Below are positions 6,729-12,927 of a stretch of DNA of 21,644 bases, in pieces (the stretch's first letter is position 1; each line of letters begins with the position of its first letter). The position numbers and the translations under genes were made by a program. Source of the stretch: an uncultured Eubacteriales bacterium (lineage in GTDB: Bacteria > Bacillota > Clostridia > Oscillospirales > Acutalibacteraceae); contig CAKSQS010000043.1 in the NCBI GenBank assembly GCA_934486705.1, positions 1-21,644 on the forward strand, read 5' to 3'. The notes under the pieces are model-generated. The model saw only the letters and a program-made list of their open reading frames with translations. It searched no databases and was not told where the DNA came from.

Positions 6729-8185
6729 ATATTAAACATTCCTTTCAAATCTTCCTTGTAGTCCTCAATTATTTCGGGGGTATCGCCGTCAAAAATTACA
6801 ACCGTATCGCCGAACTCGTCAAACAGCCGCTCGTTTATTTCGTCTATTGCTACCGTCAGCATTATTCCGCCGGCGCGCGCCGCTTTTTCGGGGTCTGCGC
6901 CGCAAAGCAGCGCCTTTAAAACCTTTAAGTACGGCTCGTCGGCGGTTTTTTCCGCTAACGGCTGCTCTGTTTCGGGTATAATTTGTTCGGGCGGTTCTTC
7001 TTCATCTACAATCAGCTTATCGCGGGTAATATCGGCGGTAATGCGTATGCTTTGCAGCTTTGAAACATCAATTTCGATTTTCGGTGCTGCCGCCTTGCGT
7101 TCTTCGGTGAAAACCGTATCTACCGTTTCTTTTATAATTCGTTCTGTATCGCGTGAAAGCTCGAGGGACTTTATTAGCGGCTTAAACCCGAATTTCAGCC
7201 GCAGGGCGCTGTCGATTCCCTTTAAAATCGAACCGACCTTGCCCGCCTTATCCTTTTGCGGGTAAAAGCGTTCAATGCTCCATTTATTATCGCGGCATAT
7301 ATAGCGGTAAATTCCGTTTATTTCATAAACACAGTCGGGGTGCGGCGCTTTTTCATAAAACACGGCTTGATCGAATATAAAGTGCGGCTCGTGAAGTCTT
7401 TTACCGAAAAGCTTTTCATAAATACTGCCGTTTTCAGAAGTATTATAGTATTCGCGCAGCGTTCCGAAAGCTTTACAAACCGCCGCAGCCGTTCTTTCGG
7501 GGAACTTTTTATAAAACGCCGCGCCGCTTATTTTATATGCCGAAAAGCATTCTATTAAGCCCAGCGCCTCTGCGGGCGTATTATCCTCATAATTCATAAG
7601 ACGCAGCAGCGCGCCGTCATTTTTTAAAAATTCCGAGTCTCTTAAAAGTCGAGGGTCAAGGTTATAATACGCCGCAAAATCAATAAGCCACTTTGAAACC
7701 GTGCTTTGCACACGCTTATCGTATTCCGAATAAGCAACGGCGAAATTTTTAAGCTTTAAAAACGCGTCCTCGGGGTCTGCTGCGCCTATCAGGTTTAAAA
7801 GCTCGTAAAGATAAACATAGACAAAGGAAATGCAGGTTTTTTTAATTTTACCTTTTCGCACGGCGGTGCGCCACGAAAAATAGCCCCGCAGCTGTAAATT
7901 GCTCATTTCGCGGTAGGTAGGGAAGGAGCGGAGAAACTGACCGTGATATTCAAAATCGTCGGTAAAATTCTCCATAAACTTTGCCTGACGGTAAAATATT
8001 TCGGACGCGGGGGCGAAAATGGAATTTCTTTGCAGTGCGATTTTCCGCATTTCGGTGTATTCGGGCGGGGTGTAGCTTTTCATTTGCGCGGCGGTGAATA
8101 TAAGGGGTTGGTCGCTGTAGACCTTTTCACCGGATAGCTTTTTGCTTTCAAGCACCGCTTTTATAAGCTCGTCAGCTTTTGACAT
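6725..8185 (-). CDS. sngA: TerB-N/TerB-C domain protein, SngA-like component of Shango
   Basis: Protein of 486 residues. I start it at the ATG at 8185 (MSKADELIKAV) because a purine-rich AAAGGGGG lies just upstream; the ORF is open further upstream but would run through the -10 box. Residues of about 30-190 carry the TerB-N signature: FYRQAKFM, DDFEYHG, the PTYREMSNLQLRGYFSWRT block, and an aromatic SFVYVYLYELLNLIG segment. After a middle region and an acidic linker (VDEEEPPEQIIPETEQ), the last 70 residues (LKALLCG...AIDEINERLFDEFGDTVV) resemble TerB-C. TerB modules have been linked to membrane-proximal stress and phage-defence complexes. It is the first gene of the operon, with its own promoter at 8216-8244, and overlaps the ATPase gene by 4 nt. 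The central canonical TerB domain is not obvious to me. Confidence 0.8.
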   Translation of the reverse strand: MSKADELIKAVLESKKLSGEKVYSDQPLIFTAAQMKSYTPPEYTEMRKIALQRNSIFAPASEIFYRQAKFMENFTDDFEYHGQFLRSFPTYREMSNLQLRGYFSWRTAVRKGKIKKTCISFVYVYLYELLNLIGAADPEDAFLKLKNFAVAYSEYDKRVQSTVSKWLIDFAAYYNLDPRLLRDSEFLKNDGALLRLMNYEDNTPAEALGLIECFSAYKISGAAFYKKFPERTAAAVCKAFGTLREYYNTSENGSIYEKLFGKRLHEPHFIFDQAVFYEKAPHPDCVYEINGIYRYICRDNKWSIERFYPQKDKAGKVGSILKGIDSALRLKFGFKPLIKSLELSRDTERIIKETVDTVFTEERKAAAPKIEIDVSKLQSIRITADITRDKLIVDEEEPPEQIIPETEQPLAEKTADEPYLKVLKALLCGADPEKAARAGGIMLTVAIDEINERLFDEFGDTVVIFDGDTPEIIEDYKEDLKGMFNI

Positions 8186-8215
8186 TTCGCCGCCCCCTTT
8201 AAATACATTTAATAT

Positions 8216-8244
8216 ATTATACCAAACTTTTGTTCGGCTTGCAA
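8216..8244 (-). promoter_or_regulatory. Promoter of the Shango-type operon
   Basis: On the minus strand, TTGCAA (8239-8244), a 17-nt spacer and a perfect TATAAT (8216-8221). The -10 ends 30 nt before the ATG at 8185. The same -35/spacer/-10 combination recurs at 9359-9387 and 17217-17245. Confidence 0.7.
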
Positions 8245-8314
8245 TACTTGACATATATATAAAGGTGATGGAAGTAAAAAAATTCGGATTGTTGAATGGT
8301 ATTTATTTAATATT

Positions 8315-8334
8315 TAATATCTAATGTCTGGTTT
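8315..8334 (+). repeat. Left flanking direct repeat of the hairpin element
   Basis: This 20-mer (TAATATCTAATGTCTGGTTT) matches the 20-mer at 8463-8482 at 17 positions. The similarity extends left to GGTATTTAT on both sides (8298 and 8453), with one extra TTAATAT unit in the left copy. It could be a target duplication or part of a larger composite repeat. Confidence 0.55.
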
Positions 8335-8340
8335 GTAACA

Positions 8341-8455
8341 ACCCCTCCGTGTCGGACAAGCCGACCCACCTCCCCTTACACAGGGGAGGCTTTTTGCCTC
8401 CCTTCTTTTGCGACAGCTAATAGAGGGGAGCTGTCAACGAAGTTGACTGAGGGGT
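8341..8455. mobile_element. MITE-like, hairpin-rich repeat element with 7-bp terminal inverted repeats
   Basis: A 115-bp non-coding block begins ACCCCTC (8341-8347) and ends GAGGGGT (8449-8455). Between the ends lies a series of perfect short hairpins: GTCGG/CCGAC (8351-8365), CCTCCCC/GGGGAGG (8369-8389) followed by CTTTTTG, GACAGCT/AGCTGTC (8412-8435), and TCAAC/GTTGA (8434-8446). No open reading frame is present. Imperfect direct repeats flank it. I recall very similar ACCCCTC...GAGGGGT elements scattered through genomes of gut Oscillospiraceae; this is from memory. The central hairpin plus T-run could also act as a terminator. Confidence 0.6.
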
Positions 8456-8462
8456 ATTTATC

Positions 8463-8482
8463 TAATATCTAACGCCTGATTT
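8463..8482 (+). repeat. Right flanking direct repeat of the hairpin element
   Basis: This 20-mer (TAATATCTAACGCCTGATTT) is the partner of the copy at 8315-8334. It ends 3 nt before the stop codon of the AraC-type gene, so the repeat fills almost the whole gap downstream of that gene. Confidence 0.55.
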
Positions 8483-8485
8483 TTG

Positions 8486-9307
8486 CTATTTAAAATACTT
8501 CCCGGGCGATACCCCGGTAGCGCGCTTAAAGGCTACGTGGAAATATGATGTGCTTGAAAAGCCGAGGCTTTCGCTTACCTCGGCAATGCTTTTGCCGTCG
8601 GCGAGCCACTTTACCGCCATACGCATACGTATTGAGTTATGGTATTCAATTACCCCTTTATCGCAAAACATTTTAAAAATACGCTTAAGGCTGCTCACGC
8701 TCAAATTACATGCGCGCGCCGTTTCCTCAACCGTAATGCTGCGGCAGCAGGAGTTTTCAAGGTAATTTACTATCTGTCTGTAAATTGCGGCGTAGTGTGA
8801 ATCATCACGGTATGCCGTTTCTTTTTCGCCGCGCAGCTTTAATAAAAAGGCTTCAAGCCCCACAGCCGCTATGTTGCTTTGCCAGGCGTATTCTTCCCTT
8901 TTATTATTTTCATAAAGCTCAATAGCCTTGCGGCAGGCTGCGTTAATTTCCGCAAATTCCTCCAGCATAAGGTCGTTAAGCGTAAAAAGTCGGTCACGGA
9001 AATAATCCGTTCCCTCGCTGTCGGATTCAAAGGATATTATAAAAAGCCGCGGCGCAGTGCCCTCTGCCGACCATATTCGGTGAAATTCCATAGGCTTATG
9101 AAAAAGCAAATCGCCTTTTTTTAGGTTGTAGACCCGTTCGTCCGCCGTTGCCATGGCTGCACCCTCGGCAACGCAGATTATTTCCCAAAAGTCATGCATT
9201 TCTCCCGGGAAATAAAAATCCCGCGGGCGCACCGCATCAATGGCGGTTATAAAGGACTTAATTAAGATTCTGCGCTCTGTTTTATGTATCTCGAATTTTT
9301 GTATCAT
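8486..9307 (-). CDS. AraC-family transcriptional regulator with cupin sensor domain
   Basis: Regulator of 273 residues. The N-terminal 150 residues fit a cupin-type ligand-binding domain (HDFWEIICVAEGAA, KKGDLLFHKPMEFHRIW). The last 98 residues hold the two helix-turn-helices of AraC/XylS proteins: VEETARACNLSVSSLKRIFK and IAEVSESLGFSSTSYFHVAFK, with the signature end TGVSPGKYFK. Such proteins usually activate sugar-use genes on binding a carbohydrate or related ligand. The gene is transcribed away from the LRR-dockerin gene; the shared 194-nt intergenic region carries promoters for both, so it may control that gene. No strong Shine-Dalgarno is visible before its ATG. The family is certain; ligand and target are unknown. 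Confidence 0.9.
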   Translation of the reverse strand: MIQKFEIHKTERRILIKSFITAIDAVRPRDFYFPGEMHDFWEIICVAEGAAMATADERVYNLKKGDLLFHKPMEFHRIWSAEGTAPRLFIISFESDSEGTDYFRDRLFTLNDLMLEEFAEINAACRKAIELYENNKREEYAWQSNIAAVGLEAFLLKLRGEKETAYRDDSHYAAIYRQIVNYLENSCCRSITVEETARACNLSVSSLKRIFKMFCDKGVIEYHNSIRMRMAVKWLADGKSIAEVSESLGFSSTSYFHVAFKRATGVSPGKYFK

Positions 9308-9358
9308 AACATCACCGCTTGACCGATTTTAAACTAAAAGTACATATTTTTCTTAAGT

Positions 9359-9387
9359 ATTATAACATCAGCCAAAGTAATTTGCAA
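9359..9387 (-). promoter_or_regulatory. Promoter of the AraC-type gene
   Basis: On the minus strand, TTGCAA (9382-9387), a 17-nt spacer and TATAAT (9359-9364). The -10 lies 51 nt before the ATG at 9307. Confidence 0.6.
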
Positions 9388-9443
9388 CAGTAAACACTTT
9401 GTTTTTCAGTTTCCGAGCAGGCAAATGACAAATCGGAAATATT

Positions 9444-9473
9444 TTTATATACGGCTGTATTTTACTGTATAAT
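9444..9473 (+). promoter_or_regulatory. Promoter of the LRR-dockerin gene
   Basis: A perfect TATAAT (9468-9473) lies 28 nt before the ATG at 9502, with a weak -35 TTTATA (9444-9449) and an 18-nt spacer. The weak -35 is compatible with dependence on an activator such as the divergent AraC-type protein. Confidence 0.55.
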
Positions 9474-9501
9474 TAAGAAAAAGCGATAAGGAGTTTTCTG
9501 T

Positions 9502-10884
9502 ATGAACCTGTCTTACGGCATAAAAAAACTGTTATCCGTATTCGCCGCAATAAGCATAGCGGTTTGCTGCCTGCCGTTTGCCGCGGCTGCGGTTAATAGT
9601 GACGAATGGAAAATATGGGGCGATATTAAATACTGTATTGACGGAGACTCACTTACAATAGCTCCGAAAGACGGAATGGAAACAGCGGCAATGCCGAACG
9701 CGGAAAGCCGCAGCGAAGTACCGTGGTATAGCAGCCGAACAAAGATAACAGCTGTTACATTAGAAGACGGCATAACCCATATAGGTGATTATGCTTTTTA
9801 CGGTTTTACCGGTATATGGAGTGTTTATGATGCGGCGTACGCAAACAAACAAGGCTATAATTTTTATCTTTTAAAATATCCCACAAGCTTGGAAAGCTTC
9901 GGTGCAGCTTCATTTAAGAATTGCAGCAAGCTCTCAACCGTTATTTTTCCTGATAATTTGTACTCGGCGGACGGTGCGAGGAATTACGGCGAAATACCCG
10001 ATTCGCTTTTTGAAAACTGTTCCGCGCTTTATAAAATGACAACGCAGCAGAACCGCACTTCCAATATTGCTTTTCCGGGTAAGGTTAACAGAATAGGCAA
10101 GTCTGCCTTTTCTGGCTGCTCGAATTTGAATGTTCCGTACGGAAAAATTGCAGTACCGAATACGGTAAAAACAATAGACGATTATGCTTTTGAAAACTGT
10201 ACAACGGTTACAATTGTACATCTTATAGGCTCTATAGAACGCATAAGCCCCAGCGCCTTTAACGGCTGCACGTCCCTTTCAAGAATATATATTCAGCTCG
10301 GCACGGGTCAGCAGTCGGGTCATGAGTATTACTATATACCGAACAATTACGACGGTGCGGAGCTTTTTAACAAGGCGAAAACAAAATTTATAAGACTGAT
10401 GCCCGCTTATCAGGCAACGGAATATACTGTTCCCGATACGGTTAAGGAAATAGGCGATTATGCCTTTTACAGCAGTGTAAATCTTGAAAAAATCACAATA
10501 CCGAACGGTGTAAAATCAATTGGTCAGGATGTTTTCGGATATTGCCCAAAGCTTTCTGAAATTCATTTGCCCAAAAGCATAGAAAATATTGACCTCTTTG
10601 CTTTGTATGGTATCGGAACACAAAATGTAGATATATATTATGACGGAACTGCGGAAGATTTTAAAAAATTAAACGTTTTTCTTCCTTCAAAGATTTCAAT
10701 GCATTATACCGTTGCCGTAGGTGACCTTAATTCGGACGGCGTGATCAATATTCTTGATTTGATTGCAATAAAGAAAGCTATTGCCGATAAGAAAGATGTC
10801 ACCCCTCAAAACGATATAAACAACGACGGCTATCTTAACGCGGAAGATATGGCGGCACTTAGAAAAATGCTGTTGACCAAATAA
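9502..10884 (+). CDS. Secreted BspA-like leucine-rich-repeat protein with C-terminal type I dockerin
   Basis: Exported protein of 460 residues. A signal peptide (KK, hydrophobic core, cleavage probably after AAA near residue 30) is followed by LRR_5/BspA-type repeats across about residues 80-385. These show units such as ITHIGDYAFYGF, VNRIGKSAFSGCSNL, VKTIDDYAFENC, VKEIGDYAFYSS and VKSIGQDVFGYC. Residues 407-460 form a dockerin with two calcium-binding F-hand repeats (DLNSDGVINILDLIAIKKAI and DINNDGYLNAEDMAALRKML). Dockerins bind cohesins on scaffoldins or cell-surface anchors, so this protein is probably displayed on a cellulosome-like complex, where the LRR part would bind a surface or protein. 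No catalytic domain is present. An AAGGAG (9488-9493) lies 8 nt before the ATG. It is a single-gene unit divergent from an AraC regulator. Confidence 0.92.
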   Translation: MNLSYGIKKLLSVFAAISIAVCCLPFAAAAVNSDEWKIWGDIKYCIDGDSLTIAPKDGMETAAMPNAESRSEVPWYSSRTKITAVTLEDGITHIGDYAFYGFTGIWSVYDAAYANKQGYNFYLLKYPTSLESFGAASFKNCSKLSTVIFPDNLYSADGARNYGEIPDSLFENCSALYKMTTQQNRTSNIAFPGKVNRIGKSAFSGCSNLNVPYGKIAVPNTVKTIDDYAFENCTTVTIVHLIGSIERISPSAFNGCTSLSRIYIQLGTGQQSGHEYYYIPNNYDGAELFNKAKTKFIRLMPAYQATEYTVPDTVKEIGDYAFYSSVNLEKITIPNGVKSIGQDVFGYCPKLSEIHLPKSIENIDLFALYGIGTQNVDIYYDGTAEDFKKLNVFLPSKISMHYTVAVGDLNSDGVINILDLIAIKKAIADKKDVTPQNDINNDGYLNAEDMAALRKMLLTK

Positions 10885-10927
10885 AAGCATACTATTTTAT
10901 TAAGTTTCCTAATTGCTTGAGTATACA

Positions 10928-10969
10928 GCAAATACCCCTCGGTTATATAAATAGCCGAGGGGTATTTGC
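10928..10969. terminator. Long perfect hairpin between convergent genes, probable bidirectional terminator
   Basis: GCAAATACCCCTCGG (10928-10942) pairs perfectly with 10955-10969, and GGTTAT/ATAGCC extends the stem with a G-U pair. It lies between the dockerin gene and the convergent oxidoreductase gene. The T-run is short (TATTT inside the stem end), so it is not a textbook terminator on either strand. Confidence 0.6.
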
Positions 10970-11056
10970 GCGTATCGAAAAAGAGAAGCAGCAATACAGC
11001 GAATGAGCTTTTGCCGCTCTACGGCGAAACGAATAATGCGGAGTTTGCGACGATGA
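10970..11056. other. Short unexplained intergenic stretch
   Basis: This 87-nt stretch lies between the long hairpin and the oxidoreductase stop. It is richer in G+C than other intergenic parts and reads on the plus strand as a short open stretch (NELLPLYGETNNAEFATMIIP then stop) without a start or ribosome binding site. It also holds a 7-bp hairpin around GCCG/CGGC. It may be a coding remnant; nothing firmer can be said. Confidence 0.2.
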
Positions 11057-12022
11057 TTATTCCATAAGTGCAAAATCTATCGCCGCATGTTTCGGCGGGT
11101 AAAATTCTATGCCGGTATTTAGATATTCTTTCATTTTCAAAAGGCAGGTTGCAATGGCGATTTCTTCGTCCGAAAGCCGTGAATAGGGAAAAGGGTTGGC
11201 GTATAGCACTTCGCCGTTTCCGGTAATGTTAAAAAGGCACATTCCGTCAAGGCTTTCTTCGATGCCGTATGCGTTGCGGCAAATTTCAAAGCGCTGCGGG
11301 ACGCCGTCTTTCAGATAGGTGCAGGTGTTGTTGGTTATTTCGCCGTTTGTGCCGCGTATATTTATCTGCGAGGAACGGATATCCGAGAAGTATTGTTCAA
11401 ACGAAAAATCGTATATTGCGGTTTTGGTTTTAAACTTAAATACCTTAATTTTTTCCTCCGCAGGTACTACGGCAGGGGATTTTAAATATCCGGCGCGGCT
11501 GTTGTAGCGGGTTACGGGGTCGGTAAGTGAAATTGAGGTGATCTCCGGTTTTTCAAAGCCTGTATCAAGGAAAAAACGTATAAGACTTGCGGCATGGTAA
11601 TCGTGGCAGCAGGAAAGGCGAACCGAGTGTACCGTGCCTAAAATACCGCTTTCTATTATTTTCTTGTACGCCTGATTTCTCGGCATAAAATGAAATTGCT
11701 CCGCCACCTGTACTCTGCCTGTCAGTGTGCCGTCGGTCACGGGTGTTTCGGTAAGCACTGGAATATTTTTTGCGGTCAATGTTTTTATCATTTCCGATAT
11801 ATTATCCTTATTAACGCAGGAAACAATAAAATCAAAATCGGTTTTTAAAAGCTTCTCAAGAGAACGGCATATTTTAACATTATACTTATCGGCAAATTTC
11901 TTCTGTTTTTCGCTGTTGCGTATATATATTCCGCTTACCGAAAATTCGTACGGCAAAAGCTCGGCTATTCTTAAATAAAATTCACTGCGCCAGCCGGCAC
12001 CTATTATTCCGTATTTAATCAT
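11057..12022 (-). CDS. Gfo/Idh/MocA-family oxidoreductase-like protein with altered EKP motif
   Basis: Cytosolic protein of 321 residues. The N-terminus has the NAD(P)-binding Rossmann start YGIIGAGWRSEFY (4-16) and a typical second half. Family members oxidise or reduce sugars, inositols or their derivatives. The conserved E-K-P motif, whose lysine takes part in catalysis, reads E92-T93-P94 here, so standard dehydrogenase chemistry is doubtful; it may act as a sensor, use different chemistry, or be degenerate. The RBS TGAGGT overlaps the stop of the upstream AraC-type gene, and the ATG follows that stop by 9 nt, so the two are one operon. The reading frame is intact and near the short end of family length. 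The fold call is strong, the activity uncertain. Confidence 0.8.
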   Translation of the reverse strand: MIKYGIIGAGWRSEFYLRIAELLPYEFSVSGIYIRNSEKQKKFADKYNVKICRSLEKLLKTDFDFIVSCVNKDNISEMIKTLTAKNIPVLTETPVTDGTLTGRVQVAEQFHFMPRNQAYKKIIESGILGTVHSVRLSCCHDYHAASLIRFFLDTGFEKPEITSISLTDPVTRYNSRAGYLKSPAVVPAEEKIKVFKFKTKTAIYDFSFEQYFSDIRSSQINIRGTNGEITNNTCTYLKDGVPQRFEICRNAYGIEESLDGMCLFNITGNGEVLYANPFPYSRLSDEEIAIATCLLKMKEYLNTGIEFYPPKHAAIDFALME

Positions 12023-12031
12023 AAAAAGACC

Positions 12032-12823
12032 TCATTCCGTGTATTTTTTTGCAAACTGTTCTCTGTATTTTCCCGGTGATACTCCGGTGGATTTTTTAAA
12101 GGTATCATTTAAGTATTGTTGACAGCCGAAACCGCATTTTTCGGCTATCTCGGTTATGGGAATATCCGTGTTCCAAAGCATTTCTTTGGCAGCGGAAATT
12201 CTGGTTTCCGTAAGATAGGCGTGCGGTGAAAGTCCGTAAGCTACGCCGAAAAGATAACGAAATCTCGATTCGCTTAAGTTGGCGCTTTTGGCAATATCGG
12301 CGGTTGAGATGCGTTTTTCAAAATTGCCTTCAATAAACTTTTTGGCACTGTGCATAGCGGAATAATCATAATTTGTGCCGCGCTTTTTATGCTCGCCGTC
12401 TCGGATAATAAAGCTGAGCAGGGTAAACAGCTTGCCCGAAAACAGTAAAATATCTTTGCTTTCACTTTCGTTTAACAGTATTATTTCGTGCATAAGCTCC
12501 CGTATTTGTTTTTTGTGCAGCGCTTCAAAGTAACAGGGCTGTCTGTCAAGTATTTCCGCAAGCGTACCTTCGGCTTCAAACTTTAAAAAGGCGGTTTTAA
12601 AAGGCAGGAAACTGTATCGCTTATCACCCGGTCTTGCAATTATTATGCGATCGGCGACAATTTTAATTTCATCACCGTTTAGGTATGTTGCCTGTCCGTC
12701 TTCCAAAAAGTATTCTATTTCATAGTATTTTGATGTTCTGGCGGGAGACACCTTTAAATTGCCAAATTCGCTGCAATCGAAATATCCGCAGTTGATTTTT
12801 TGCGGCAAACACAAATCATTCAT
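12032..12823 (-). CDS. AraC-family transcriptional regulator
   Basis: Regulator of 263 residues. The start is set at the ATG at 12823 (MNDLCLPQ) with a GAGG 6 nt upstream; an in-frame TTG 12 nt earlier would overlap this site. The N-terminal part is a cupin-like ligand domain (KYYEIEYFLEDGQATYLNGDE, RIIIARPGDKRYSF). Residues of about 159-263 are the AraC DNA-binding domain, with ISTADIAKSANLSESRFRYLF and ITEIAEKCGFGCQQYLNDTFK, ending TGVSPGKYREQF. It is cotranscribed with the oxidoreductase-like gene and divergent from the first DUF5107-TPR gene across a 104-nt intergenic region, which makes that gene its likely target. The ligand is unknown but probably a sugar. Confidence 0.9.
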   Translation of the reverse strand: MNDLCLPQKINCGYFDCSEFGNLKVSPARTSKYYEIEYFLEDGQATYLNGDEIKIVADRIIIARPGDKRYSFLPFKTAFLKFEAEGTLAEILDRQPCYFEALHKKQIRELMHEIILLNESESKDILLFSGKLFTLLSFIIRDGEHKKRGTNYDYSAMHSAKKFIEGNFEKRISTADIAKSANLSESRFRYLFGVAYGLSPHAYLTETRISAAKEMLWNTDIPITEIAEKCGFGCQQYLNDTFKKSTGVSPGKYREQFAKKYTE

Positions 12824-12862
12824 ATTAAACCTCAATCGAATTTCTTAAAAAACAGGCGGATT

Positions 12863-12891
12863 TTGTATATACTTTTTCCGAAACATATAAT
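12863..12891 (+). promoter_or_regulatory. Promoter of the first DUF5107-TPR gene
   Basis: TTGTAT (12863-12868), a 17-nt spacer and TATAAT (12886-12891), 36 nt before the ATG. The perfect 8-bp palindrome GTATATAC (12865-12872) overlaps the -35 and could be part of an operator. Confidence 0.6.
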
Positions 12892-12927
12892 ACACTTAAA
12901 TCATTAAAAAGTAAAGGATAAAATTTT

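Noticed and set aside
3175..8185. BREX type 2 remnant as an explanation for the ATPase/helicase pair
   Set aside because: The leading gene is a TerB-N/TerB-C protein directly coupled to the ATPase, the operon has its own promoter and terminator, and no pglW, pglX, pglY or pglZ is seen on either side.
8248..8276. Plus-strand promoter starting with TTGACA at 8248-8253
   Set aside because: The -35 is perfect, but no acceptable -10 lies 16-18 nt downstream and no plus-strand gene follows.
8341..8455. CRISPR array
   Set aside because: Several short palindromes are present but there are no regularly spaced identical repeats with spacers and no cas genes.
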